Shown piece by piece: positions 1 to 9,042 of a DNA stretch of 64,000 bases. The stretch comes from Edwardsiella anguillarum (GTDB taxonomy: Bacteria > Pseudomonadota > Gammaproteobacteria > Enterobacterales > Enterobacteriaceae): the NCBI RefSeq assembly GCF_008801815.1, contig NZ_VZOX01000003.1; one strand, given 5' to 3'. How positions within the stretch are numbered: position 1 is the first letter of the stretch; each line of letters begins with the position of its first letter. Both the position numbers and the translations under genes were made by a program. The notes under the pieces were generated by a model. The model had not been told where the DNA came from. It searched no databases and saw nothing but the letters and a program-made list of their open reading frames with translations.

Positions 1-782
1 TTCCTGCTTTTATTAATTTACGTATTAGAAATATTTGCTGGGAACATTTTAATTATAAAATTGATCTTGGGAAGAAGGTTAGACGAGTTGCTAGAGTATT
101 AGCCGCCTGTTTTGCAGATGATATAATAACATTGACGGAGAGAGATAAAAAATTCTGGCTTGATAAATGTTTCTGCAAAGCAAAAGTGAACAGAATTTAT
201 AACCCAGTCCCCTTCAGTCTCACAAGCAATATTGACATAAGAAAAAAGAAAATCATGTTGGCCGTCGGTCGGCTAACTTATCAAAAAGGTTTCGATTTAC
301 TACTCAAGTCTTGGTCTATATTCTGTTTGAAACGACAAGATTGGGTGTTACGTATTGTCGGTAGCGGTGAGGATGAGGAAGAATTAAAAAAGCTATGTGA
401 TTCCTTAGGGATCTCTAATTTTGTCGAGTTTTATTCAAACACAAATAATGTTATTGAGCATTATTCAGTTAGCGCATTTTATGTAATGACTTCTAGATTT
501 GAAGGTTTCCCTATGGTCTTGCTAGAGGCGCAAGAAACTGGCTTGCCAATTATTGCATTTGACTGCGATACAGGGCCTAGTGAAATTGTTATTGAAAATA
601 AGAACGGCTGGTTAATAGACAATAATGATATTTTAGGGTTTGCCGATAAAGTTGAATATGCTGCAATTGTCTATGATGACGAGAAAATATATAATGAAAT
701 GGTGACTTGCTCCATTAATAATGCAAGGAAGTATCATTTGGATAATATTGGTAGACAATGGATGAGATTGTTAAATGATTGA
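1..782 (+). CDS. Glycosyltransferase family 4, partial (5' end outside window)
   Basis: The reading frame is open from base 3, so the true start lies upstream; the TTG at 132 is only an internal codon. The visible part is the C-terminal Rossmann half of a GT-B retaining glycosyltransferase. It has the LAVGRLTYQKGFDLLL donor-domain strand and the acidic EGFPMVLLEA motif (E-x7-E type) that binds the nucleotide sugar. It probably adds one sugar to the lipid-linked repeat unit at the inner membrane. The stop overlaps the start of the next gene by 8 bases (ATGATTGA), indicating translational coupling. The DNA is clearly AT-rich compared with galF onward, as is common in O-antigen loci. The sugar specificity cannot be read from sequence. 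Confidence 0.85.
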   Translation, partial: PAFINLRIRNICWEHFNYKIDLGKKVRRVARVLAACFADDIITLTERDKKFWLDKCFCKAKVNRIYNPVPFSLTSNIDIRKKKIMLAVGRLTYQKGFDLLLKSWSIFCLKRQDWVLRIVGSGEDEEELKKLCDSLGISNFVEFYSNTNNVIEHYSVSAFYVMTSRFEGFPMVLLEAQETGLPIIAFDCDTGPSEIVIENKNGWLIDNNDILGFADKVEYAAIVYDDEKIYNEMVTCSINNARKYHLDNIGRQWMRLLND

Positions 783-1896
783 GCTCAATCAGAATAATGT
801 TCATAGAGTTTGTTTTGTTATCACAGGACTTGGTATGGGAGGGGCTGAAAAACAAGTTTGTGATTTGGCTGATAAACTCTCTTTGCGTGGAGTAAATGTT
901 ATTGTTATTAGTCTTGCCGATGGAGTGGTGGTGCAACCTTTATTGAAAGATGTAAAAGTCTATTCAATAAACATGAAAAAGAATATCTTTGGTTTTATTC
1001 GTGCGCTATGGCGTGTCAGGAGGATAATTAAAGGATTTAATCCTCAGGTCGTTCATAGTCATATGTATCATGCCAATTTATTCTCTCGTTTTCTTCGTGT
1101 GCTAGATCCATCCTTTAAATTGATTTGTACCGCTCATAATACCAATGAGGGGGGGCGCTGGCGAATGTTATCCTATCGTTTAACGGATTGGCTTGCTTCA
1201 ATATCCACTAATGTTAGCCAAGAGGCTGTAACATCTTTTGAGCAGGCGAATGCGGTAAAAAAAGGGAGGATGATACTTATGTATAATGGGGTTAATACTG
1301 ATAAATATAAATATTCAGCGAATGAAAGAGTAAATAAAAGACGTGAGTTGTCTCTGTCTAATGACGACGTATTAATACTTGCCGTGGGCCGGTTGACTGA
1401 AGCTAAAAATTATAAAAATTTGCTGTCGGCTTTTTCAAAAATTAAATGTGAAGGCCGTTCCTTAGTGTTAGCTATTGCAGGTATTGGGGAGGATAAGGCG
1501 TCATTAGCGCAGTTAGCCATCGACTTAGGCATTGAGAGTAGCGTCCGTTGGCTCGGATTAAGATATGATGTGGCAGAGTTGATGTCTGCAATGGACATAT
1601 ATGTAATGTCGTCTTCATGGGAGGGGATGCCTTTAGTTTTGTGTGAAGCGATGAGTTGTGGTGGTGTAGTGGTCTCTACGGATTGTGGTGGGACAAAAGA
1701 AATTGTTGGTGATGCTGGGTTTCTTGTTCCAAAAGCTGATTCTATGCTTTTAGCTAGCGCATTAAAATCAGCAATAGATCTGACGCCAGAGCAGAGAGAA
1801 ATAATTTCAGATAAGGCCAGAGATCGTATTTTAACACGGTATTCATTATGTGCAGTGTCCGATGAGTGGATGCAGTTATATAATAAGGTAGTATGA
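775..1896 (+). CDS. Glycosyltransferase family 4
   Basis: This is a 373-residue GT-B glycosyltransferase. The N-terminal acceptor domain carries the glycine-rich GLGMGGAEKQV loop near residues 18-28. The C-terminal donor domain has LAVGRLTEAKNYKNLL and the SSWEGMPLVLCEAMSCG acidic motif typical of GT4. Its start codon overlaps the preceding glycosyltransferase by 8 bases, so the two are co-translated. Predicted role: addition of one residue to an undecaprenyl-linked O-unit on the cytoplasmic face of the inner membrane. It is AT-rich like its neighbours. Donor and acceptor are unknown. Confidence 0.85.
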   Translation: MIELNQNNVHRVCFVITGLGMGGAEKQVCDLADKLSLRGVNVIVISLADGVVVQPLLKDVKVYSINMKKNIFGFIRALWRVRRIIKGFNPQVVHSHMYHANLFSRFLRVLDPSFKLICTAHNTNEGGRWRMLSYRLTDWLASISTNVSQEAVTSFEQANAVKKGRMILMYNGVNTDKYKYSANERVNKRRELSLSNDDVLILAVGRLTEAKNYKNLLSAFSKIKCEGRSLVLAIAGIGEDKASLAQLAIDLGIESSVRWLGLRYDVAELMSAMDIYVMSSSWEGMPLVLCEAMSCGGVVVSTDCGGTKEIVGDAGFLVPKADSMLLASALKSAIDLTPEQREIISDKARDRILTRYSLCAVSDEWMQLYNKVV

Positions 1897-1939
1897 TTGC
1901 ATTCATAATGTTATGTTGTTTTGATTTGGTGACCTATTT

Positions 1940-3058
1940 GTGAATATACTGTTAATAACAAACACTGCCGCATCTATATTTAACTTTAGGCTGAGGTTGA
2001 TTGAGCGGCTGATTCATGATGGGCATGTTGTTTACTTATTGCTGCCAAAAACAGATGCATCTAGAGTATCAGAACTTAACCAGTTGGGTATTCATGTTGT
2101 CTTTTATGAATTGAATCGTAGTAGCGTTAATCCATTTCAAGCAGTGGTGACTATATGCTCTATGATTAAAAAAATAAAAGAAATAAACCCTGATATTACG
2201 TTTTCTTTTTTTCCCAAACCTGTCATTTTTGGTACATTGGCTGCGCATTATGCTGGGGTAAAATGCAATTACTCGATGTTAGAAGGCCTAGGGTATTGCT
2301 TTACTCGACGATTAGAACCCGACTCACTAAAGAAGAAAATATTACGGCGCTCGCAGGTTTTATTGTATAAATTAGCATTGCCGCACTCTCGCTGTGTTAT
2401 TTTTTTAAATGATGATGATAGGCGAGAAATTACTATTGATAATCATGTTAGCGTTGAGCGTACCTATGTTATAGGCGGGATTGGTGTTGATTTGAATAAA
2501 TTCTCGCATCAACCACTTCCTCGTGAAATTCGCTTTACAATGGTCTCTCGATTGTTAATCGATAAAGGTGTTAGAGAGTATGTTAAGGCGGCGAGTTATG
2601 TGCGTGGAATATACTCTAACGTAAAATTCGATTTTGTGGGTGGAATCGATGATAACCTTGGTGGTGTAAGTAAAATAGAATTAAAAAGTTGGATTGATGA
2701 AGGCCATGTTAACTTTAGAGGTGTGTCAAATAATATACATGAGGTTTTGACAGAAACGAGTGTTTTTGTATTACCTTCATATAGGGAAGGGGTTCCTCGA
2801 AGTACCCAGGAGGCTATGGCTATTGGTCGTCCAATTATTACTACGAATGTGCCAGGCTGTAAAGAGACGGTAATAGACGGCGTTAATGGTTTCCTCGTTC
2901 CGCCGTGGAATGCTCAGGCTTTGGCCGAAAAGATGATCTATTTTATAGAGAATCAGAGTGAAATTGAACGAATGGGAAAAGAAAGTCGTATTCTAGCAGA
3001 AAGAAAATTTGATGAAGATGCTTTCTGCGATAAGCTTATTAAGATACTTCTTGGTTAG
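1940..3058 (+). CDS. Glycosyltransferase family 4 (PglA-like)
   Basis: This is a 372-residue glycosyltransferase with a GTG start at 1940. The N-terminus (MNILLITNTAASIFNFRL) and the donor-domain motifs MVSRLLIDKGVREYV and SYREGVPRSTQEAMAIGRP are typical of the GT4 group that includes Campylobacter PglA and similar O-antigen HexNAc or hexose transferases. It lies 43 bases after the previous glycosyltransferase and 11 bases before galF, so it is probably in the same transcript. It is the last AT-rich gene before an abrupt change to GC-rich sequence at galF. Exact linkage is unknown. Confidence 0.82.
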   Translation: MNILLITNTAASIFNFRLRLIERLIHDGHVVYLLLPKTDASRVSELNQLGIHVVFYELNRSSVNPFQAVVTICSMIKKIKEINPDITFSFFPKPVIFGTLAAHYAGVKCNYSMLEGLGYCFTRRLEPDSLKKKILRRSQVLLYKLALPHSRCVIFLNDDDRREITIDNHVSVERTYVIGGIGVDLNKFSHQPLPREIRFTMVSRLLIDKGVREYVKAASYVRGIYSNVKFDFVGGIDDNLGGVSKIELKSWIDEGHVNFRGVSNNIHEVLTETSVFVLPSYREGVPRSTQEAMAIGRPIITTNVPGCKETVIDGVNGFLVPPWNAQALAEKMIYFIENQSEIERMGKESRILAERKFDEDAFCDKLIKILLG

Positions 3059-3069
3059 GATTAATTCTA

Positions 3070-3972
3070 ATGACCACACTTAAAGCCGTTATCCCCGTCG
3101 CCGGACTGGGAATGAAGATGCTACCGGCCACCAAGGCCATCCCGAAAGAGATGCTGCCCATCGTCGATAAGCCGTTGATTCAAAAAGTAGTGCATGAGTG
3201 CGTCCAGGCGGGGGTGAAAGAGATCATTCTGGTGACCCACTCCTCCAAGAATGCCATTGAGAACCACTTCGATACGTCGTTTGAGCTGGAAGCGCTGCTC
3301 GAGGCGCGCGTCAAACGTCAGCTGTTGGATGAGGTACGCTCCATCTGCCCGCCAGGGGTGACTATCAACAGCGTACGTCAGCATAAACCGCTGGGTCTGG
3401 GGCATGCCATTCTCTGCGCCCGCCCTCTGGTCGGGGAGCATCCCTTTATCGTCGCACTGCCGGATATCTGGTTAGACACCAGCACCTTCGATCCCGCCAC
3501 TCAGAATCTGGCGGCGATGGTCACGCGTTTTGAGGAGAGCGGGCGTAGCCAGGTGCTGGTGCAGCCGATGCCGCTGGAGGTGCTGCCGGAGTATTCGGTG
3601 ATCAACTGTGCCGATGCGGTGCTGGCGCCGGGGCAGAGTGCGCGCATGACCTCGATTGTGGAAAAACCCGAGAACGCAGAGAAATACCAGTCTGACCTGT
3701 CCGCGGTCGGGCGCTATGTCTTGTCTGCCGCCATCTGGCCGATCCTGGCCGCCACCGGCTTTGGCGCCTGGGAGCGCATCCAGCTCTCCGATGCCATTGC
3801 AACTCTGCTGCAGCACCGTCCGGTAGAGGCCTATCGCCAGGTGGGGCTCTCCTATGACTGCGGTGATAAATTGGGGTATGCTGAGGCCTTTGTCGCCGGT
3901 GGGTTAAGTCACTCTCAGCAGGGAGAGGCCTTTACCGCCTGGCTGCGGGATGTGCAGACGCGAATTGATTGA
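3070..3972 (+). CDS. galF: GalF, UTP-glucose-1-phosphate uridylyltransferase paralogue
   Basis: A 300-residue member of the GalU/GalF nucleotidyltransferase family, which makes UDP-glucose from UTP and glucose-1-phosphate. The N-terminal loop reads GLGMKMLPATK. GalU has GLGTRMLPATK, and loss of the Thr-Arg pair is the mark of GalF. The KEMLPIVDKPLIQ segment and the LGLGHAILCARP region are also GalF-like. GalF is considered weakly active and thought to modulate GalU and UDP-glucose supply. In many enterobacteria galF marks the left edge of the O-antigen locus, but here glycosyltransferase genes also lie upstream of it. It is GC-rich and followed closely by galE. Confidence 0.9.
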   Translation: MTTLKAVIPVAGLGMKMLPATKAIPKEMLPIVDKPLIQKVVHECVQAGVKEIILVTHSSKNAIENHFDTSFELEALLEARVKRQLLDEVRSICPPGVTINSVRQHKPLGLGHAILCARPLVGEHPFIVALPDIWLDTSTFDPATQNLAAMVTRFEESGRSQVLVQPMPLEVLPEYSVINCADAVLAPGQSARMTSIVEKPENAEKYQSDLSAVGRYVLSAAIWPILAATGFGAWERIQLSDAIATLLQHRPVEAYRQVGLSYDCGDKLGYAEAFVAGGLSHSQQGEAFTAWLRDVQTRID

Positions 3973-3987
3973 TTCAGGGTATTTAGC

Positions 3988-5004
3988 ATGGCAATTTTAG
4001 TGACCGGCGGCGCCGGCTATATCGGGTCTCATACGGTGCTGGCACTGCTGTCCCGCGGGGATGAGGTGGTGGTGCTGGATAACTTTGTCAACGCCTCTGC
4101 GCAGGCGTTGAACCGGGTGGCGCAGATTTGCGGCCGCCAGCCGCATCTGTACCGCGGCGATGTGCGCGATCGGGCGCTGCTGCGGCAGATTTTTGCACAG
4201 CACGCTATTAGCGATGTGATTCACTTCGCCGGTCTCAAGGCCGTGGGTGAATCGGTGGAAAAACCGCTGGAGTACTACGACAACAACGTCAGCGGTACGC
4301 TGGTATTGCTGGAAGAGATGCATTGCGCCGGTGTGCAGGGCTTTATCTTTAGCTCTTCTGCGACGGTGTATGGCGATCCCGAGTCAGTGCCGCTGACGGA
4401 GAACAGCCGTACCGGCGGGACGACCAACCCCTATGGCACCTCCAAGCTGATGGTTGAGCAGATCCTGCAGGACGTATCTCGCGCCAGACCCGAGATGCGG
4501 ATTACCGCGCTGCGCTACTTTAACCCGGTGGGGGCACATCCGTCGGGGCTTATCGGCGAGGATCCCAACGGCATCCCCAACAATCTGGTCCCCTATGTCG
4601 CGCAGGTGGCGGTGGGGAAACTGGCCTGCCTGTCCATCTTCGGCGATGATTATCCCACCCACGATGGCACCGGGGTACGCGACTATATTCACGTGATGGA
4701 TCTGGCCACGGGCCACCTGGCCGCGCTCGATCGTCGCGATGAGGGCGCCAGCTACAAAGTGTATAACCTGGGAACCGGAGTAGGATATTCCGTTTTGGAT
4801 ATCGTTGCCGCATTTGAGAGGTGCTCTGGGGTTACTATACCTTACCGCTTTGCGCCGCGTCGCGCGGGCGATATTGCCGAATGCTGGTCCGATCCGGCGC
4901 TGGCGGCGCGGGAGCTCGGCTGGCGCGCGCAGTACGATCTGGATCAGATGATGCGCGACACCTGGCGCTGGCAGCAGAGCAACCCGAATGGGTATCAAGA
5001 TTAA
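3988..5004 (+). CDS. galE: UDP-glucose 4-epimerase GalE
   Basis: A 338-residue short-chain dehydrogenase/reductase, the same length as E. coli GalE. The NAD-binding GGAGYIG motif is at residues 7-13. The catalytic SSSATVYG stretch is near 122-129, and the YxxxK pair is Tyr149/Lys153 as in E. coli. It interconverts UDP-glucose and UDP-galactose in the cytoplasm and may also act on UDP-GlcNAc/GalNAc, which sequence alone does not settle. It lies 15 bases after galF and 23 bases before ugd, in a sugar-nucleotide operon that feeds the surrounding glycosyltransferases. Confidence 0.93.
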   Translation: MAILVTGGAGYIGSHTVLALLSRGDEVVVLDNFVNASAQALNRVAQICGRQPHLYRGDVRDRALLRQIFAQHAISDVIHFAGLKAVGESVEKPLEYYDNNVSGTLVLLEEMHCAGVQGFIFSSSATVYGDPESVPLTENSRTGGTTNPYGTSKLMVEQILQDVSRARPEMRITALRYFNPVGAHPSGLIGEDPNGIPNNLVPYVAQVAVGKLACLSIFGDDYPTHDGTGVRDYIHVMDLATGHLAALDRRDEGASYKVYNLGTGVGYSVLDIVAAFERCSGVTIPYRFAPRRAGDIAECWSDPALAARELGWRAQYDLDQMMRDTWRWQQSNPNGYQD

Positions 5005-5027
5005 TTTTATTAATACAAAGGCATGTG

Positions 5028-6194
5028 ATGAAGATTGCGATTAGCGGTACGGGCTACGTCGGCCTGTCCAACGGAATTTTGCTGGCTCAGCATCATGAGG
5101 TCGTCGCCCTGGATATCGTGGCGGAGAAGGTCGAGATGCTTAACCGGCGTCAGTCACCGATCGTGGATAAGGAGATCCAGGAGTACCTCACTCATCGCTC
5201 CCTGAATTTCCGTGCGACGCTGGACAAGGAAGAGGCGTACCGCGGCGCTGATTTTGTCATCATTGCGACGCCGACCGACTATGATCCCAAGAGCAACTAC
5301 TTTAACACCGCCAGCGTAGAGGCGGTGATCCGCGATGTGCTGGCAATCAATCCGGCGGCGGTGATGATCATCAAGTCGACCATTCCCGTCGGATTTACCC
5401 AGCAGCTGCGTGAGCGCCTGGGTATCGATAACCTGATCTTTTCGCCGGAGTTTCTGCGCGAGGGGCGGGCGCTGTATGACAACCTGCACCCGTCGCGTAT
5501 CGTGGTCGGCGAGCGCTCCGAGCGCGCGGAGCGCTTTGCTGCGCTGCTGCAGGAGGGGGCGATTAAGCAGAATATCCCGACCCTGCTGACCGATTCGACG
5601 GAGGCGGAGGCGATCAAGCTGTTTGCCAACACCTATCTGGCGATGCGGGTTGCCTATTTTAACGAGCTGGATAGCTATGCCGAGGCGCTGGGACTCAACA
5701 GCCGCCAGATCATTGAAGGGGTCAGCCTCGATCCGCGCATCGGTAACCACTATAACAATCCTTCGTTTGGCTACGGCGGCTACTGTCTGCCAAAAGATAC
5801 CAAGCAGCTCTTGGCCAACTACTCCTCGGTGCCCAATAACCTGATCCAGGCGATTGTCGAGGCCAACCGTACGCGTAAAGATTTTATTGCTGACTCGATT
5901 ATCGCGCGCAATCCGCAGGTGGTGGGTGTGTATCGGCTGATCATGAAGAGCGGTTCGGATAATTTCCGTGCCTCCTCGATCCAGGGGATCATGAAGCGCA
6001 TCAAGGCCAAGGGGATTAAGGTCGTGATCTTTGAGCCGGTGATGAAAGAGGATAGCTTCTTCCACTCAGAGGTGATCCGTGACCTGGAGCAGTTTAAGGC
6101 GATGTCGGATGTGATCATCTCTAACCGTATGGCGCCGGAGCTGGATGACGTGGCGGATAAGGTCTACACCCGCGATATCTTCGGCAATGACTAA
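5028..6194 (+). CDS. ugd: UDP-glucose 6-dehydrogenase Ugd
   Basis: The reading frame is open further upstream, but the start at 5028 gives 388 residues, the length of E. coli Ugd, and an N-terminus MKIAISGTGYVGLS with the Rossmann glycine motif at 7-12. The catalytic cysteine is Cys253 in FGYGGYCLPKDTKQ. Ugd oxidises UDP-glucose to UDP-glucuronate with two NAD. The next gene is a UDP-glucuronate 4-epimerase, so the pair should make UDP-galacturonate. UDP-glucuronate also feeds L-Ara4N modification of lipid A in enterobacteria. Confidence 0.95.
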   Translation: MKIAISGTGYVGLSNGILLAQHHEVVALDIVAEKVEMLNRRQSPIVDKEIQEYLTHRSLNFRATLDKEEAYRGADFVIIATPTDYDPKSNYFNTASVEAVIRDVLAINPAAVMIIKSTIPVGFTQQLRERLGIDNLIFSPEFLREGRALYDNLHPSRIVVGERSERAERFAALLQEGAIKQNIPTLLTDSTEAEAIKLFANTYLAMRVAYFNELDSYAEALGLNSRQIIEGVSLDPRIGNHYNNPSFGYGGYCLPKDTKQLLANYSSVPNNLIQAIVEANRTRKDFIADSIIARNPQVVGVYRLIMKSGSDNFRASSIQGIMKRIKAKGIKVVIFEPVMKEDSFFHSEVIRDLEQFKAMSDVIISNRMAPELDDVADKVYTRDIFGND

Positions 6195-6341
6195 CCATTA
6201 CCGGCAAATTTTGTAAGACAATATTGGCTGGCGAGGTTAGCATAATGTCCATTGGATCGTACTGACTAACACCTGCCTCCAACGCGCGCCCTAGGGCGTG
6301 CGTGTCGTTTCAGCCGGGGGGAGATTTTTACAGGATAATTT

Positions 6342-7349
6342 ATGCGTGTTTTAGTAACTGGCTGCGCCGGTTTTATCGGTGCCAATCTCTGTGGCCGTTT
6401 GTTGGCGGCGGGGCATCAGGTCGAGGGCATCGACAACCTGAACGACTATTACGATGTGTCGCTCAAGCAGGCGCGCCTGGCGCCGCTGCAGGCCGATGCC
6501 AACTTCACCTACCATCCGATCGATATCGCCGACAGCGCGGCCATGGCGGCGCTGTTTAGCGCCGCCCACTTTGACCGGGTGGTTCACCTGGCGGCGCAGG
6601 CGGGAGTGCGCTACTCCCTGACCAACCCGCTGAGCTATGCCCAGAGCAACCTGCTGGGACACGTCAACGTGCTGGAAGGCTGCCGTCACAGTAAGGTGGG
6701 GCATCTAATTTACGCCTCCTCCAGCTCCGTGTATGGGTTGAACAACAAGGTCCCGTTCTCGACCGCCGACCGCGTCGATCACCCGATTTCCCTGTATGCC
6801 GCCACCAAGAAGTCCAACGAGCTGATGGCGCACTCCTACTCTCATCTGTATGGGCTGCCGACCACCGGCCTGCGCTTCTTCACGGTCTATGGGCCGTGGG
6901 GGCGCCCGGATATGGCGCTGTTCAAGTTCACCAAGAGTATGCTGGAAGGCAAGCCCATCGATATCTACAACCATGGCGATATGCAGCGTGATTTTACCTA
7001 TATCGACGATATCGTCGAAGGCGTGCTGCGTATTATGGAGGTCGTGCCGCAGCCGAACGCCGACTGGCGGGTCGAGCAGGGTTCACCGGCCGCCAGCTCC
7101 GCGCCATACTGTATCTATAATATCGGTCACGGTAGCCCGGTGCGCCTGATGGATTACATTACGGCGCTGGAGGAGGCCCTGGGGATCGAGGCGCAGAAGC
7201 ACTTTATGCCGATGCAGCCGGGCGATGTCTACCAGACCTATGCCGATACCGAGGATCTGTTCGCGGTGACCGGCTACCGCCCGCAGGTAGGGGTGAAAGC
7301 GGGAGTGCTGGCTTTCGTAAATTGGTATCGTGACTATTATAACGCTTAA
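6342..7349 (+). CDS. UDP-glucuronate 4-epimerase
   Basis: A 335-residue SDR epimerase with the GCAGFIG nucleotide motif at 7-13 and Tyr152-x3-Lys156 in SLYAATKKSNE. The IDNLNDYYDVSLKQARL stretch and the AAQAGVRYSL motif are typical of UDP-glucuronate epimerases and separate it from GalE. It should convert UDP-GlcA, made by the preceding ugd, into UDP-GalA for the polysaccharide repeat. It follows ugd after 147 bases that include a GC-rich inverted repeat near 6282-6300 without a T-tract. It is the last gene before the terminator at 7387. Confidence 0.85.
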   Translation: MRVLVTGCAGFIGANLCGRLLAAGHQVEGIDNLNDYYDVSLKQARLAPLQADANFTYHPIDIADSAAMAALFSAAHFDRVVHLAAQAGVRYSLTNPLSYAQSNLLGHVNVLEGCRHSKVGHLIYASSSSVYGLNNKVPFSTADRVDHPISLYAATKKSNELMAHSYSHLYGLPTTGLRFFTVYGPWGRPDMALFKFTKSMLEGKPIDIYNHGDMQRDFTYIDDIVEGVLRIMEVVPQPNADWRVEQGSPAASSAPYCIYNIGHGSPVRLMDYITALEEALGIEAQKHFMPMQPGDVYQTYADTEDLFAVTGYRPQVGVKAGVLAFVNWYRDYYNA

Positions 7350-7386
7350 AACAGTTCACTTTTACAACAAAGTTTGTTACGTTTTA

Positions 7387-7419
7387 ACCGTAGCTATGAT
7401 AAATAGCTACGGTTTTTTT
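7387..7419 (+). terminator. Rho-independent terminator after the sugar-nucleotide block
   Basis: A perfect 9-bp stem, CCGTAGCTA/TAGCTACGG (7388-7396 with 7404-7412), encloses the 7-base loop TGATAAA and is followed by seven T. It separates the GC-rich galF-galE-ugd-epimerase block from the AT-rich sialic-acid module. The latter therefore needs its own promoter or read-through. Confidence 0.9.
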
Positions 7420-7458
7420 ATATTTTCTTGTTTTAAAATTAATATGTGAGATGTCTCT

Positions 7459-8394
7459 GTGGATCTGTATATTTGTTTGACACCACTCCAAACGCTGATT
7501 GCGGAAAAAATAAAGCAAAAAAAAGATACTGATGCACAGCTATTTTATTTTTTCGCTAAAGATAATGAAGTGAATCGAAAATATTATGCTGACTTAGGTA
7601 AGCATATGGTAGAATCCCGGGCTTTCTTTGCACCGTTGAAAGTGAAAACTTTTATCGATATTTATCGATTTGTGAAAAATAAATCATTTGATACTATTTA
7701 TTTTGCCAACATTGATCATCCTTTTATACATTATGTTCTCTCCTATGCTAATTTTAAAAGAATAGAGACGTTTGATGATGGGACTGTCAATATAAGCTAT
7801 AGTGGAAGATATTATAATGACGTGGCGCAGAAACGATGGAAGTTAATCGTTCACACGCTATTAAGACGAAAGTTTGATAAGAATAGGATCTTGAATGAAT
7901 CATGTTTGCATCATACGATTTATAAGGATCGTAAGAATATCATCCCAAATACCCAGCTGGTAAATTTGTTTAATATAGATGATGGTAATGATGCCGTTAG
8001 CAATGGTGAAATATCGCTCTTTCTTGGTGGAATATATAGTGAGATGCTCAATGGAAAAAAGCATGTCGCTAAGCTAGAAAAAAACATTCTTGCATTTTTA
8101 GAAAAAAACAATAACACTTATTATATCCCACACCCTAGAGAGAGTGAGAGATTATTTAATGGTTTTTTTCTTCCGGGTGTATATGACAATCTCATCGCCG
8201 AACATATCATAATTTCGTTATGCAAAAAATACGCAAAGATCAATGTGTATGGAATGGCGAGTAGTGTACAGTTTAATATGTTCGATATGCCAATGGTGAA
8301 TTGTATCGCAGTGAAAGCAAAACATATCGATGCCGTTACCTCTGAAAATATAGCAAAGTTGATGGCAATGGGATCTCCATGTATCGAGATTTAG
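7459..8394 (+). CDS. GT52-family sialyltransferase (Lst-like)
   Basis: A 311-residue protein with a GTG start. Its motif order matches the Neisseria Lst family (GT52): an N-terminal CLTPLQTLIAEKI strand, ETFDDGTVN at 103-111 (acidic FDDG), the NESCLHHTIYKDRKNI segment at 146-161, the HPR motif at 225-227 in YYIPHPRE, and a VYGMASSVQFNM segment near 263-274. In known members the FDDG and HPR elements serve catalysis and CMP-Neu5Ac binding. It should transfer sialic acid from CMP-Neu5Ac to a terminal sugar at the cytoplasmic face. The directly downstream neuDBAC genes make that donor, strongly supporting the call. Linkage (alpha-2,3 or other) cannot be decided. AT-rich. Confidence 0.82.
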   Translation: MDLYICLTPLQTLIAEKIKQKKDTDAQLFYFFAKDNEVNRKYYADLGKHMVESRAFFAPLKVKTFIDIYRFVKNKSFDTIYFANIDHPFIHYVLSYANFKRIETFDDGTVNISYSGRYYNDVAQKRWKLIVHTLLRRKFDKNRILNESCLHHTIYKDRKNIIPNTQLVNLFNIDDGNDAVSNGEISLFLGGIYSEMLNGKKHVAKLEKNILAFLEKNNNTYYIPHPRESERLFNGFFLPGVYDNLIAEHIIISLCKKYAKINVYGMASSVQFNMFDMPMVNCIAVKAKHIDAVTSENIAKLMAMGSPCIEI

Positions 8395-8415
8395 TGTAAT
8401 AAAAAGGATTATGGC

Positions 8416-9042
8416 ATGCAAAAATTGATAATTATAGGTGCCGGCGGGTTTTCTAAATCTATTATTAGTAGTATCGATATTAATCAGCTTGAATTGATTG
8501 GGTTTATCGATACGTATAAGCAAGGCGTTCATCAAGGATACCCAATTCTGGCTAATGCAATCGAAAAAATAGATAATTTTAACGATTATGTTTATTTTAT
8601 CGGTATCGGAGAGCCAAAGCATCGTTGGTGGTTTTACCAACGATTAATGTCCAAGGGATTATCGTTGGTCAATATAATTGACTCATCAGCATTGATTGAT
8701 CCCAATGTTACATTAGGCAATGGAATATATATTGGTAAAATGTGTATAGTCAATAGTGACACGATAATACATGATGCCGTTGTGATCAATACTAGAGCTT
8801 TAGTTGAGCATGGAAATACTCTTGGGTGTTGCTCTAATATATCAACTAACGCTGTTCTTAATGGTGATGTTCAGGTTGGCCAGAGAACATTTGTCGGGAG
8901 CTGTAGCGTGATTAATGGACAGCTAACTATTGGTAATGGCTCAATCATTGGTTCAGGCTCCGTAGTGATTAGAGATATTCCAGATAATGTTGTAGTTGCG
9001 GGCTCCCCGACGCGTTTAATCAGAGAGAATTATGATGAATAA
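8416..9042 (+). CDS. neuD: NeuD-type sialic acid O-acetyltransferase
   Basis: A 208-residue protein with the NeuD/PglD layout: an N-terminal Rossmann-like domain (LIIIGAGGFSKSI, residues 4-16) and a C-terminal left-handed beta-helix of hexapeptide repeats from about residue 90 to the end (for example VTLGNGIYIG and LTIGNGSIIGSGSVV). In sialic-acid loci NeuD is an acetyl-CoA-dependent O-acetyltransferase acting on sialic acid and assisting its synthesis. PglD-type relatives instead N-acetylate an amino sugar. Context with neuB, neuA and neuC favours NeuD. Its end overlaps neuB by 11 bases. Confidence 0.83.
   Translation: MQKLIIIGAGGFSKSIISSIDINQLELIGFIDTYKQGVHQGYPILANAIEKIDNFNDYVYFIGIGEPKHRWWFYQRLMSKGLSLVNIIDSSALIDPNVTLGNGIYIGKMCIVNSDTIIHDAVVINTRALVEHGNTLGCCSNISTNAVLNGDVQVGQRTFVGSCSVINGQLTIGNGSIIGSGSVVIRDIPDNVVVAGSPTRLIRENYDE

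Noticed and set aside
4384..4998. Long minus-strand open frame opposite galE
   Set aside because: It is a shadow frame of a GC-rich gene; its translation shows no family pattern and galE is unambiguous.
4821..5027. Upstream extension of ugd by 69 codons in the same open frame
   Set aside because: It overlaps galE, lacks a ribosome site, and the ATG at 5028 gives the exact family length and N-terminus.
6195..6341. JUMPstart/ops element for the polysaccharide operon
   Set aside because: I looked for the GGCGGTAG core and found only loosely similar sequence (GGCGAGGTTAG), which is not enough for a call.
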